A DNA stretch of 46,321 nucleotides from contig NZ_SLYA01000014.1 in the NCBI RefSeq assembly GCF_004340965.1, positions 1-46,321 on the forward strand. Reading direction: 5' to 3'. The stretch's first letter is position 1. Each line of letters opens with the position of its first letter. The stretch is from Sphingomonas sp. PP-CE-1A-559. Its GTDB lineage: Bacteria; Pseudomonadota; Alphaproteobacteria; Sphingomonadales; Sphingomonadaceae. Shown here one piece after another: positions 15,835 to 24,849 of the stretch. A model generated the notes under the pieces. That model searched no databases. It saw only the letters and a program-made list of their open reading frames with translations, and was not told where the DNA came from. The position numbers were made by a program, and so were the translations under genes.

Positions 15835-18156
15835 ATGAGCACGGGATTTCCGCGCATCGCCTGCGCGCTGCTGAGCGTCGCGCCGATGGCGCTTTCGGCG
15901 CAGGCTCAGCCAGGGGTGGGGTCTGCAAAAGCTTCAGCTTCCAAGGTGGCTGGCGGAACGGGCGCCAGGACGTCGGAAATCTGGCGCGACACGACGAGAA
16001 CCGCGGCGGACCGGGCTGACGCTCTGGTAAAGGCGATGACCAGGGCCGAAAAGCTGCTGTACGTGCACGGCATATTTCCGCCGATGGCGAAGCCGATGAC
16101 ATCCGACATGATTCCGTCCGCCGGTTACGTGCCCGGAGTCCCCCGTCTGGGTATACCGACGTTGCGTGAGAGCGATGCGTCGCTGGGCGTTGCCAATCAG
16201 GTTGAGCAGCGCAAGGGCGATGTGGCCACTGCGCTTCCCGCAAGCCTTGCCACTGCCGCGAGTTTCGATCCCGCCATCGCCTATGCCGGGGGCGCGATGA
16301 TTGGCAGCGAAGCGCGGGCGAAGACCTTCAACGTGTTGCTTGCGGGCGGCGTGAACCTGACGCGTGATGCCTGGAACGGGCGGAACTTCGAGTATCTCGG
16401 CGAAGATCCGCTGCTGACAGGCGTCATGGGCGCGGCGTCGATCCGAGGCGTCCAGTCGAACCATATCGTCTCGACGATCAAGCATTTCGTCCTGAACAGC
16501 CAAGAGACCGGGCGAGCCGTTCTCGACGCGCGGATCGATCCGACGGCACTACGAGAAAGCGACCTGCTGGCGTTCGAAATCGCGATTGCGGATGGGAAGC
16601 CGGGTTCGGTGATGTGCGCGTACAATCGCATCAACGGCGACTATGCTTGCGAGAACAAGTTCCTGTTGACCAACGTCCTGCGCGGAGACTGGAGATATCC
16701 AGGGTTCGTCATGTCCGACTGGGGTGCCGTACACTCCACTGAGAAGGCAGCCAACGCAGGGCTCGATCAGGAGTCAGGACAGGAACTAGATGCCAAAGTC
16801 TATTTCGGCACGCCGCTTGCGGACGCCGTCGCTGCCGGGCGGGTCTCGACGGCACGGCTTGACGACATGGTACGCCACATCCTGACCGGGGTCATCGCCA
16901 GCGGTCTTTACGACAATCCCACGCCCACATCCGCACAGCCGATCGACTATGCCGCTAACGCCAAGATCGCACAGCGTACCGCCGAGGCCGGTATCGTTTT
17001 GCTCAGGAATGAGAAGGATCTTTTGCCGATTGCCAAGACCGTGCGATCGATCGTTGTCATCGGCGGTCATGCCGACGTCGGCGTGCTGTCCGGGGGCGGC
17101 TCGTCCCAGGTTCGCTCCGTCGGCGGCGTGCCGATCGAGATCCCGCTCAAAAGTGGCGCGGCAGCCTCGTTCGCCCGGATAACCTATCACTCGTCATCGC
17201 CGCTGCGTGCCATCAGGGCTCTGGCGCCGAACGCGCAGGTGACGTTCGTCGACGGCACCGACGCGGTCGCCGCCGCCAAGGCGGCCCGCGCCGCCGACCT
17301 CGCGATCGTGTTTGCAACGCATTGGCAGACCGAAGCGCAGGATGCGCCCTCCTTGTCGCTACCTGATAATCAGGATGCGGTGATCGACGCAGTCGCCGCC
17401 GCCAATCGACGTACCATCGTCGTGCTGGAGACCGGTGGACCGGTTCTGATGCCGTGGGCCACGCGGGTGCCGGCGATCGTCGAAGCTTGGTATCCGGGCC
17501 AGCGTGGCGGCGAGGCGATCGCGCGCGTGTTGTTCGGCGAGGTCGATGCGTCAGGCCGTCTGCCGATCAGCTTCCCGCGGAACATCGAGCAACTCCCTCG
17601 CCCTCGGCCGATCACATCGCCGACTGGCGCGACCAGCAACGATGCCTCGGCCAATGCCGGCGCCGGAGATGCCAGCCTGCTTCCGGCCTATCCCGTCACC
17701 TATCAGGAGGGGGCGAACGTCGGGTATCGTTGGTATGCCTCACGCAAGGATACACCGTTGTTTCCGTTCGGTTTTGGGCTGAGTTATGCCAGCACGAGGA
17801 TCAGCAACACACGGTTTTCGGGCGGGACCAACGCCAGAGTGACGTTTACCGTCACCAATCAGACTGCACGCACCGGCACCGCCGTACCTCAACTGTACGC
17901 AACGTTGCCGGACGGCGGAGCGCCTCGGTTGGTCGGCTGGTCACGTCAGACGCTGGCCGCTGGCGAGACCAGGAACGTGAAGATCACCGCTGATCCGCGT
18001 GCGTTGGCGCAATGGGAAGGGGCCGGCTGGCGATTGAAGGGCGGCGCGTATGCGCTCAAACTCGCAACGGACGCGCAGACGATGATCTCGGAAGGCACGG
18101 TCGGTCTGACTGACCGGCGCCTTGCGTCTGGCCGTGCTGCTTTTGACACACCTTGA
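15835..18156 (+). CDS. Exported glycoside hydrolase family 3 (beta-glucosidase/beta-xylosidase type)
   Basis: A 773-residue enzyme. Residues 1-25 are a signal peptide ending near SAQAQP, placing it in the periplasm or outside. The GH3 N-terminal barrel has the KHF substrate motif (216-218) and the catalytic nucleophile Asp295 in FVMSDWGAVHS. The C-terminal alpha/beta domain (about 415-610) includes AGIVLLRNEKDLLPI and EAWYPGQRGGEAIARVLFGEVDASGRLP, followed by a fibronectin-III-like domain (RYAS...FPFGFGLSYA and the C-terminal beta stretch). It should cleave non-reducing beta-linked glucose or xylose from oligosaccharides; the exact sugar cannot be read from the sequence. Start ATG 15835 has GGGAGGA eight bases upstream. 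Preceded by the LacI operator and followed within 140 bases by the TonB receptor, which has its own operator. Confidence 0.95.
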   Translation: MSTGFPRIACALLSVAPMALSAQAQPGVGSAKASASKVAGGTGARTSEIWRDTTRTAADRADALVKAMTRAEKLLYVHGIFPPMAKPMTSDMIPSAGYVPGVPRLGIPTLRESDASLGVANQVEQRKGDVATALPASLATAASFDPAIAYAGGAMIGSEARAKTFNVLLAGGVNLTRDAWNGRNFEYLGEDPLLTGVMGAASIRGVQSNHIVSTIKHFVLNSQETGRAVLDARIDPTALRESDLLAFEIAIADGKPGSVMCAYNRINGDYACENKFLLTNVLRGDWRYPGFVMSDWGAVHSTEKAANAGLDQESGQELDAKVYFGTPLADAVAAGRVSTARLDDMVRHILTGVIASGLYDNPTPTSAQPIDYAANAKIAQRTAEAGIVLLRNEKDLLPIAKTVRSIVVIGGHADVGVLSGGGSSQVRSVGGVPIEIPLKSGAAASFARITYHSSSPLRAIRALAPNAQVTFVDGTDAVAAAKAARAADLAIVFATHWQTEAQDAPSLSLPDNQDAVIDAVAAANRRTIVVLETGGPVLMPWATRVPAIVEAWYPGQRGGEAIARVLFGEVDASGRLPISFPRNIEQLPRPRPITSPTGATSNDASANAGAGDASLLPAYPVTYQEGANVGYRWYASRKDTPLFPFGFGLSYASTRISNTRFSGGTNARVTFTVTNQTARTGTAVPQLYATLPDGGAPRLVGWSRQTLAAGETRNVKITADPRALAQWEGAGWRLKGGAYALKLATDAQTMISEGTVGLTDRRLASGRAAFDTP

Positions 18157-18195
18157 AACAAATCCGCGCATGCTGAACGTCGATGTCACGCGCTG

Positions 18196-18212
18196 ATTGA
18201 CATCGATGTCGG
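18196..18212. promoter_or_regulatory. Probable LacI operator before the TonB-receptor operon
   Basis: The same 17 bases as at 15760-15776, with palindrome GACATCGATGTC at 18199-18210 and an embedded TTGACA. Located about 80 bases before the chosen receptor start. A further half-like match (GTCGATGTCAC, about 18178-18188) lies just upstream, which could be a secondary half-site. It gives the receptor operon its own LacI-controlled promoter. Confidence 0.8.
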
Positions 18213-18293
18213 ACGGCAGCACGGTTGAGGAACGCGGGGTTACACCGCCAGAATCATACACCGGTAGGGACATGCCGGTCAGGGAGGATGAGT

Positions 18294-21200
18294 ATGAGGG
18301 GTTCTATTCCGTCAGCGTTCGCGCGCTCGACGTCGGTATTCGCGTTGGTGGCGGGGCTGACGATGCCCGGCTTGGCGAATGCGCAGGCCGCTCCAGATCC
18401 GACACCGGCCGTTCAGGCACAGCAGGGCACGCCACAAGCGGATACGTCGCCAGGCGCTCCGCAGGTTGAGACCGGCGCTACTGCGACTAACGCGATGCCC
18501 GACCAGGCCCCCGGCGACGAGATCGTCGTGACCGGCGTTCGCGCCTCGCTCGAACGATCGATCGCGATCAAGCGGGACTCGTTCGGCGTCGTCGATGCGA
18601 TCAGCGCGGAAGACATCGGCAAGTTCGCCAACACCAATCTCGCGGAATCGCTGCAGCGCATTACCGGCGTGTCGATCGATCGCCGCAACGGCGAAGGCTC
18701 GACCGTCACGGTTCGCGGCTTCGGCGCGCAGTACAACCTCGTTACGCTCAACGGCCGTCAGCTCGCGACATCGAACATCGTCGCGGTGGGCGGTGATCAG
18801 GGCGGTGACGGTGCCGGCGGCTTCGGTCGTTCGTTCGACTTCTCCAACCTCGCTTCCGAAGGCGTAAAGACGCTGGAGGTCTACAAGACCGGCCGCGCTG
18901 CTATACCCTCGGGTGGCATCGGCGCGGCCGTGAACGTCGTCAGCCGTCGTCCGCTTGATTCCAAGGACACGGGTTTGCTGGGCTCGCTCGGCGTCAAGGG
19001 CAGCTACGACAACAGCTCGTCAGACTGTTTCGACTGCGGCGCGCGCGTGACGCCCGAAGTCTCGGGTACCGCCAGCTGGAGCGATCCCAACCAGCGCTTC
19101 GGCGTGTCGCTGTTCGGCAGCTACCAGAAGCGCAACTTCAGCTTCTCCAGCGTCGCGCCGGACAACTGGAACATCCGGTCGCTGACCGACTTCCTCAATC
19201 CCGGCAACGGCTTCGTCAACGGTCAGACGGTGATCAACAACCGTCCGACCAACGGCAACGTGCTGGTCTCCGTGCCGAACGACTCGCGCTATCACTTCTC
19301 CGAGGCGAGCCGCGAGCGCATCAACGGGTCGGGCGTCATTCAATTCCGTCCGACCGACACGCTGACCTTCACTGCAGACGGACTCTATGCGCAGTTGCGC
19401 CAGTCGGAACGTCGCTCGACCCAGTCCAACTGGTTCAATCGCCCGTTCGGCGTGGTCACGTTCGACGACGCCAGCAACGGCATCGCGACGACGAGCTTCC
19501 TGTCTGAAACGATCAACGGCGTGAAGGACGAGGCGTTCGAGCAGGCGTATCGCGCGCAGAAGAACAAGCTGTACGATTTCGGCGGCAACATCGAATGGAA
19601 GCCGACCGAGCGCTTCTCACTGGCGATCGACGGCCATATCGGTCGGGCGGACAGCTCACCTGACAATCCCAATGGTCAGACGTCGACCACCGTTGCCTTC
19701 AACGCGCCTGTCGTCGCCGCACATTCGCTGACGCTCGGCAAGGATGGCTTCCCGCAGCAGACGATCGCGATCAACGACGGTTCGGCCAGCACAACGCCCA
19801 ACGGCCAGTCCTTCATCAAGGGCAATGGCAACGGCGTGATCGATCTCGGCGATCTGTCGAGCGCGGTACAGCGTCAGTTCGCGTCCAATCAGACGCAGCG
19901 GGTCAAGGAACTACGCGCTGACGCCGGATGGGCACTGAACGATCAGCTCCGCCTCGACGCAGGTGCTGATTATCGCACCACGAATACGCGCCAGACGCAG
20001 TACAACACGCGCCAGGTCCTGGGTGACTGGGGCAATTCGCTGCCGCCCGACATCGCGCGGCTCGCGCCCGGTCAGGTCTTCCAGTTCTGCAACGTGTGCA
20101 AGTTCGAGCACAACGACGGAAATCCGGACACCAATACGCTGGTGGCATTCCGTACGCAGGACGCGACGAAGCTCTACAACACGCTGCACGACTATTATCT
20201 CGGCGTGACGAACGACGGCGTGAACCACGCCGACAACATCGACGCGAACGACGACAATCGCGTCCGCGAAAACATCTGGTCGGGCTATGTCCAGGGATCC
20301 TGGAACGGCAAGCTGTTTGATCACAATGCGCAACTGGTTGCCGGCGTTCGGTACGAGAACACCAAGGTGCGTGCGGTGTCGCTCCAGCCGGTGCCGACCG
20401 CGGTAGTCTGGACTGCCGACAACGACTTCTTCGTGTTGAACACCGCTGATCGGCAGACGCTGTCGTCGCGTGGCGGTTACAGCAACTGGCTCCCGTCGGT
20501 GGATGCCAAGTTCGAGGTCGTCGACAACCTCTTCGCCCGCGCCTCGTACAGCAAGACGATCTCGCGTGCAGGCTATGGCGACCTGTTCGCCTCGACCAAC
20601 GTCGCCGGTCCCGGCCGCCCGACCGCGATCGGTGGCATTGCCACCGGCACGGCGCACAACACCGATCTCGATCCGCTGTCGTCGGACAACATCGACGTCT
20701 CGCTCGAATGGTATCCGCGCAAGGACGTGTTCCTGTCGGCGGGCTTCTTCAACAAGAAGGTCCATAACTTCATCGGCCAGACGGTGGTCAACCGCAACCT
20801 GTTCGGTCTGCGCGATCCCACCTCGGGCACCGCCGGGACGCGTTCGGGTACCGCGCGGGAGCAGCTCGCCGGTACGTTCAACGCCGACATCACCGACGTG
20901 AACCTGTTCACCTACACGGCGCTACTGCAGCAGAATGCGGGCAACGTCGCGACGACGAACGCCCAGTTCGCGGCAAACTACAACACGCAGAGCCGCGCGT
21001 TGAACCAGGGGTTCGTCGATCAGATCCTCGGCCAGTACGATATCACCGCCAATGGGCAGGATCCGCTGTTCAACTTCGCAGTGAATACGCCCATCAACAA
21101 CCAGGACGCGCACATCTACGGCGTCGAACTCGCCGGGCAGTATTTCCTCGGGGATACGGGCTTCGGCGTGGCAGCCAGCTACACGCTCGTACGCGGCAAC

Positions 21201-21566
21201 ATCGGCATCGACATCGCGGCTGATCCGAGCGTCAACACGTTCGCACTGGTCGGTCTGTCTGATACCGCCAACGCCACGCTGATCTACGACAAGAACGGTA
21301 TCTCGGCGCGCATGTCGTACAACTGGCGCGACAAGTTCCTCAGCGGCATCAACCGCGGTGGCGATCGCAATCCGGTGTTCACCGCGCCCTACGGTCAGCT
21401 CGACCTGTCGGTGAACTTCGACCTCACCTCGCGTTTTGCACTCGGGTTCGAAGCGATCAACATCACCGAGGAGGGCGTGCGCTCCTACGGCCGCGACAAG
21501 AGCAACATCTGGTACCTGTCGGAAGGGTCCGCCCGGTATCTGGTCGGAGCGCGATACCGCTTCTGA
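18294..21566 (+). CDS. Large TonB-dependent outer-membrane receptor (Xanthomonas/Caulobacter type)
   Basis: A 1090-residue receptor. The signal peptide (residues 1-31, FALVAGLTMPGLANAQA) is followed by an Ala/Pro/Gln-rich linker and the TonB-box-like DEIVVTGVRAS. The plug domain contains VVDAISAEDIGKFANTNLAESLQRITGVSIDR..VTVRGFGAQYNLVTLNGRQL. A long beta-barrel ends in ...YLVGARYRF with the terminal aromatic. This plug pattern belongs to the TonB-dependent receptors of the Xanthomonas/Caulobacter group (TIGR01782 type) used for uptake of plant oligosaccharides. The start at 18294 has AGGGAGG six bases upstream; the ATG two codons earlier is too close to it. LacI-controlled operator upstream; a hairpin at 21580-21601 separates it from sapC. 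Confidence 0.95.
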   Translation: MRGSIPSAFARSTSVFALVAGLTMPGLANAQAAPDPTPAVQAQQGTPQADTSPGAPQVETGATATNAMPDQAPGDEIVVTGVRASLERSIAIKRDSFGVVDAISAEDIGKFANTNLAESLQRITGVSIDRRNGEGSTVTVRGFGAQYNLVTLNGRQLATSNIVAVGGDQGGDGAGGFGRSFDFSNLASEGVKTLEVYKTGRAAIPSGGIGAAVNVVSRRPLDSKDTGLLGSLGVKGSYDNSSSDCFDCGARVTPEVSGTASWSDPNQRFGVSLFGSYQKRNFSFSSVAPDNWNIRSLTDFLNPGNGFVNGQTVINNRPTNGNVLVSVPNDSRYHFSEASRERINGSGVIQFRPTDTLTFTADGLYAQLRQSERRSTQSNWFNRPFGVVTFDDASNGIATTSFLSETINGVKDEAFEQAYRAQKNKLYDFGGNIEWKPTERFSLAIDGHIGRADSSPDNPNGQTSTTVAFNAPVVAAHSLTLGKDGFPQQTIAINDGSASTTPNGQSFIKGNGNGVIDLGDLSSAVQRQFASNQTQRVKELRADAGWALNDQLRLDAGADYRTTNTRQTQYNTRQVLGDWGNSLPPDIARLAPGQVFQFCNVCKFEHNDGNPDTNTLVAFRTQDATKLYNTLHDYYLGVTNDGVNHADNIDANDDNRVRENIWSGYVQGSWNGKLFDHNAQLVAGVRYENTKVRAVSLQPVPTAVVWTADNDFFVLNTADRQTLSSRGGYSNWLPSVDAKFEVVDNLFARASYSKTISRAGYGDLFASTNVAGPGRPTAIGGIATGTAHNTDLDPLSSDNIDVSLEWYPRKDVFLSAGFFNKKVHNFIGQTVVNRNLFGLRDPTSGTAGTRSGTAREQLAGTFNADITDVNLFTYTALLQQNAGNVATTNAQFAANYNTQSRALNQGFVDQILGQYDITANGQDPLFNFAVNTPINNQDAHIYGVELAGQYFLGDTGFGVAASYTLVRGNIGIDIAADPSVNTFALVGLSDTANATLIYDKNGISARMSYNWRDKFLSGINRGGDRNPVFTAPYGQLDLSVNFDLTSRFALGFEAINITEEGVRSYGRDKSNIWYLSEGSARYLVGARYRF

Positions 21567-21579
21567 CCAAGCGGCGAGA

Positions 21580-21601
21580 AGGCCGCTGACGACAGCGGCC
21601 T
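21580..21601 (+). terminator. Intergenic hairpin between the receptor and sapC-like gene
   Basis: A perfect 9-bp stem AGGCCGCTG/CAGCGGCCT with loop ACGA, followed by CCCTCGTCT. It lies 14 bases after the receptor stop and 20 bases before the sapC-like start. No U-tract; it may act as a partial terminator or RNA-stability element that lowers expression of the downstream trio. Confidence 0.5.
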
Positions 21602-21621
21602 CCCTCGTCTAGGATGATCTG

Positions 21622-22326
21622 ATGGCCCCTCCGATATTGCTTAACAACGTTGACCACCGCGACCTGCGTGTCGCGGTCGGTCATCACGCGCGCTTCGGCG
21701 ATGCGATCAACCAGACGCGCGTCTTCCCGGCCGAGTTCGAGGAACTGCAGCGCGACTATGCGATCCTGCTGCGTCGCGACGAGCACGGCGTCCTCTTCGC
21801 AACGGTCCTGTTGGGGCTCGATCCGGACGAGAACCTGTTTCTCGACGGCGAGCGGTGGGACGCGCGGTATGTGCCGGCGGCACGGGCCCGCGGTCCGTTC
21901 TCGATTGGCGTGGACGCCAATGGCGAACCGATGATCCACGTCGACCCGGACCATCCGCGCATCGTCGGCAACGGCGAACCGGTGTTCCGCGAGCTCGGCG
22001 GTAACGCACCATTGCTCGATCACGTCTCGGCGATGCTGCAGCGAATCTATGTCGGTCTGGAGACCGAAAAGGCGATGTTCGAGGCGTTTGAGGTGGCCGG
22101 CCTGCTCGAACCCGCAACGCTGCAACTCGATCTTACCGATGGGCGGCGGTACGATATTCCTGAACGGTTCACCATCGATGCGGGGCGGCTTGCAGCTCTC
22201 GACGGCGATACCCTGGCACGGCTCCACCGCGACGACTTCTTGCGTCCTGCCTTTTGGATTGCCTCTTCGCTCGGCAACCTTCGACACCTGATCGATCGGA
22301 AGCTGCGGAATGAGCTTCATGGCTGA
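21622..22326 (+). CDS. SapC-family protein
   Basis: A 234-residue protein. MAPPILLNNVDHRDLRVAVGHHARFGDAINQTRVFPAEFEELQRDYAILLR is the SapC family start; the family name comes from a surface-layer secretion gene, but members next to TonB receptors have no proven role. Later features include YVPAARARGPFSIGV and GLLEPATLQLDL. No signal peptide is seen, so it is probably cytoplasmic. The start ATG 21622 follows AGGA at seven bases. Its end overlaps the following cupin-8 gene by 17 bases, so the two are translationally coupled. The order receptor, SapC, cupin-8, halogenase is a known recurrent layout in this group of bacteria. Confidence 0.92.
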   Translation: MAPPILLNNVDHRDLRVAVGHHARFGDAINQTRVFPAEFEELQRDYAILLRRDEHGVLFATVLLGLDPDENLFLDGERWDARYVPAARARGPFSIGVDANGEPMIHVDPDHPRIVGNGEPVFRELGGNAPLLDHVSAMLQRIYVGLETEKAMFEAFEVAGLLEPATLQLDLTDGRRYDIPERFTIDAGRLAALDGDTLARLHRDDFLRPAFWIASSLGNLRHLIDRKLRNELHG

Positions 22327-23353
22327 GAAATTGCACGTATCGCGACGGGTGCGCGAGATCGATCACTCCGGTGTTCTCGATCTTGAGGCGTTGATAGCAA
22401 TCGACGAGCCGGTGATCCTGCGCGGGCTCGCCGCCGACTGGCCGCTGGTCCAGGCCGGACGCAGGTCGCCACAAGAGGCTGCCGCCTATTTGCGCGGGTT
22501 CGACGCTGGCCGTCCCGTCACTGGCTATGTCGGCGATCCCGCAATCAGGGGACGCTTTCATTATGACGAGACTGCGACTGCAATGAACTTCGCCGCCAAG
22601 CGGATCGCGCTGGGCGAATTCCTGGATCATGTGCTCGGTCATCTCGGCGACGCCGAGGCACCCGCTTATTATATCGGCTCCACCGATCTCGACACCTATC
22701 TCCCCGAGTTCCGCGCTGAGAACGACCTGATGCCGCACGGCAACGTGTTCGATCGCCACCCGCCGCTCGCCAGCATCTGGATTGGCAACCGCACAATCGC
22801 GTCCGCGCACCATGACATGTCGAACAACGCGGCGGTCTGCGCAGTCGGGCGACGACGCTTCACGCTGTTCCCACCGGACCAGGTCGCCAACCTCTATCCG
22901 GGCCCGCTCGCGCCGACTCCTGGAGGGCAGGTGGTGAGCATGGTGGATTTCGCCGCGCCCGATCTTGAGGCTTATCCACGCTTCGCGGCCGCGATTGCCG
23001 CCGGATCGGTCGCGGATCTGGAGGCAGGCGACGTCCTCGTCTATCCGGCTTTGTGGTGGCACCATGTCGAGGCACTCGACGACTTCAACGTGCTCGTGAA
23101 CTATTGGTGGAACGCGGCGCCCGCCTTCATGGATACGCCGATGGACACGATGCTGCACGCTCTGCTCAGCCTGCGCGACCGGCCCGCGCAGGAGAAGCGC
23201 GCGTGGCGCGCGATGTTTGATCATTACGTGTTCGGCGATGCGGAGGCGGTTGCAGCGCATCTACCACCGCCTGCGCGCGGACCGCTCGCACCGCTCGACG
23301 AGCCCGGCGCACGTCAGTTGCGCGCCTACCTGCTGCACCGGCTGAACCGATGA
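22310..23353 (+). CDS. Cupin-8 (JmjC-like) putative 2-oxoglutarate/Fe(II) oxygenase
   Basis: A 347-residue protein of the cupin-like/JmjC family. The start region REIDHSGVLDLEALIAIDEPVILRGLAADWPLV is the family's N-terminal helix-strand. The metal-binding HxD is His167-x-Asp169 (SAHHDMSNNAAVCAVGRRRFTLFPPDQ), and the distal His is His251 (or 252) in GDVLVYPALWWHHVEAL. These are the three ligands of Fe(II) in FIH-like protein hydroxylases. The substrate is unknown; hydroxylation of a protein or small molecule linked to the halogenase is only a guess. The ATG at 22310 has GGAAG seven bases upstream (ATG at 22319 is an alternative). Overlaps the preceding gene by 17 bases and the halogenase gene by four (ATGA). 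Confidence 0.9.
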   Translation: MSFMAEKLHVSRRVREIDHSGVLDLEALIAIDEPVILRGLAADWPLVQAGRRSPQEAAAYLRGFDAGRPVTGYVGDPAIRGRFHYDETATAMNFAAKRIALGEFLDHVLGHLGDAEAPAYYIGSTDLDTYLPEFRAENDLMPHGNVFDRHPPLASIWIGNRTIASAHHDMSNNAAVCAVGRRRFTLFPPDQVANLYPGPLAPTPGGQVVSMVDFAAPDLEAYPRFAAAIAAGSVADLEAGDVLVYPALWWHHVEALDDFNVLVNYWWNAAPAFMDTPMDTMLHALLSLRDRPAQEKRAWRAMFDHYVFGDAEAVAAHLPPPARGPLAPLDEPGARQLRAYLLHRLNR

Positions 23354-24849
23354 GCGAGTTTTCCGAAGCACAGCGTACCCGCGTCGTCGTCGCGGGTGGT
23401 GGCACAGCGGGCTGGATCGCGGCTGCGGCAATTGTGCGCCAGCTCGGGCCCCTGGTCGATGTGACGCTCATCGAATCAGACGAGATCGGCACCGTCGGCG
23501 TCGGCGAATCCACCATACCGACCGCGCGCAGTTTCCACGCGTTTCTCGGCATCGACGAGGCGGCGTTCATGCGTGCCACGCAAGCCACCTTCAAGCTCGG
23601 CATCGCATTCGAGAACTGGCGCCAGGTCGGCGACCGCTATTTCCATCCGTTCGGCAGCGTCGGCAGGTCGGTGGCGATCGCCGATTTCCAGCATTTCTGG
23701 CTGGAGGCACGCGCACGCGGGTTCGGTGGCGCGTACGGCGACTATTCGCTCGAACAGCAGGCTGCCGGCGCGGGCCTCTTCGGTCACGACGAGCAGCATT
23801 CGCTGGCCTACGCCTATCACCTCGACGCGACCGCCTACGCGCGTTTCCTGCGCACGCTGGCCGAACCCTGGGGCGTCCGCCGCGTCGAGGGACGCATCGA
23901 GCGGGTCGAACGGGACGGCAAGGGGGGCGATATCGCCGCGCTCGTCCTGGCATCGGGTGAGCGGATCGCGGGCGATCTGTTCATAGATTGCACCGGCTTC
24001 CGCGCGCTTCTGACCGAAGGCGCGCTCGGGACTGGCTTTGAGGACTGGTCGGAGTGGCTTTCGACCGACCGGGCGCTTGCCGTGCAGACGGAGACGGTCG
24101 CCCCCCCCGTGCCGTACACGCGTGCGATCGCGCACGATGCCGGCTGGCGCTGGCAGATCCCGCTCCAGAAGCGAACCGGCAACGGCCTCGTCTATTCCAG
24201 CGCGCATATGAGCGACGACGAGGCGCACGCGACATTGATCGGTGCTCTGGATGGCCGTCCGCTGTTCGAGCCGCGACCGCTCCGTTTCCGCTCCGGGATG
24301 CGACGCCAGGCCTGGAACCGAAACTGTATCGCGCTGGGTTTGGCGGCGGGATTCATCGAGCCCCTCGAGTCGACCAGCATCCATCTGATCATGAACGCGG
24401 TGATCCGCCTGATACAGCTGTTCCCATTCCGGGGCGACGATCACGTCGCACTCGCGGCGCGCTTCAACGCGCAGTCCCGGCACGAGTGGGAGCATGTGCG
24501 CGACTTCATCATCCTCCATTACCACGTCACCCAACGTGACGATTCTCCGTTCTGGCGCGACTGCGCCCACATGACGATTCCTGATAGCCTCGCTGGGCGG
24601 ATCGCACTCTTCACGAAGACCGCTGGCGCCTGGCAGGGACAGGACGACCTGTTCAGGATCGATTCCTGGGTCTCAGTCATGCTCGGGCAAGGCGTCGAGC
24701 CCCGCGCGCATCATCGCATCGCGCGCATCATTAAGGAACAGGAGTTGCAAACCTCCTTTGCAGATCTTTCCAGAGGAATAACGAGTACAATGCGGGCGCT
24801 ACCGCGACATTGCGATTTCCTAGCGCAGTATTGCCTGGCTGACGGCTGA
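23350..24849 (+). CDS. Flavin-dependent tryptophan-halogenase-family protein
   Basis: A 499-residue flavin-dependent halogenase. The FAD fold starts with GGGTAGW (residues 16-22). Lys82 in TFKLGIAFENW corresponds to the catalytic Lys that holds HOX in PrnA-like enzymes. The halogenase signature WxWxIP is present as W266-R-W268-Q-I-P. The active-site Glu lies in FIEPLESTSIHLI (337-340). So all known catalytic elements are retained. Enzymes of this class need a reduced flavin partner and chlorinate or brominate electron-rich aromatics; cousins in this cluster type tend to accept indoles, but the natural substrate is unknown. A run of eight C residues (24101-24108) lies within the gene. Starts at ATGA overlapping the cupin-8 stop. 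Confidence 0.94.
   Translation: MSEFSEAQRTRVVVAGGGTAGWIAAAAIVRQLGPLVDVTLIESDEIGTVGVGESTIPTARSFHAFLGIDEAAFMRATQATFKLGIAFENWRQVGDRYFHPFGSVGRSVAIADFQHFWLEARARGFGGAYGDYSLEQQAAGAGLFGHDEQHSLAYAYHLDATAYARFLRTLAEPWGVRRVEGRIERVERDGKGGDIAALVLASGERIAGDLFIDCTGFRALLTEGALGTGFEDWSEWLSTDRALAVQTETVAPPVPYTRAIAHDAGWRWQIPLQKRTGNGLVYSSAHMSDDEAHATLIGALDGRPLFEPRPLRFRSGMRRQAWNRNCIALGLAAGFIEPLESTSIHLIMNAVIRLIQLFPFRGDDHVALAARFNAQSRHEWEHVRDFIILHYHVTQRDDSPFWRDCAHMTIPDSLAGRIALFTKTAGAWQGQDDLFRIDSWVSVMLGQGVEPRAHHRIARIIKEQELQTSFADLSRGITSTMRALPRHCDFLAQYCLADG

Noticed and set aside
19911..20765. A 284-codon antisense frame inside the TonB receptor.
   Set aside because: A GC-rich shadow of the receptor barrel; the receptor frame has continuous family features.
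22169..23260. A 363-codon antisense frame over the SapC/cupin-8 junction.
   Set aside because: Antisense shadow of two well-recognised genes that overlap each other.
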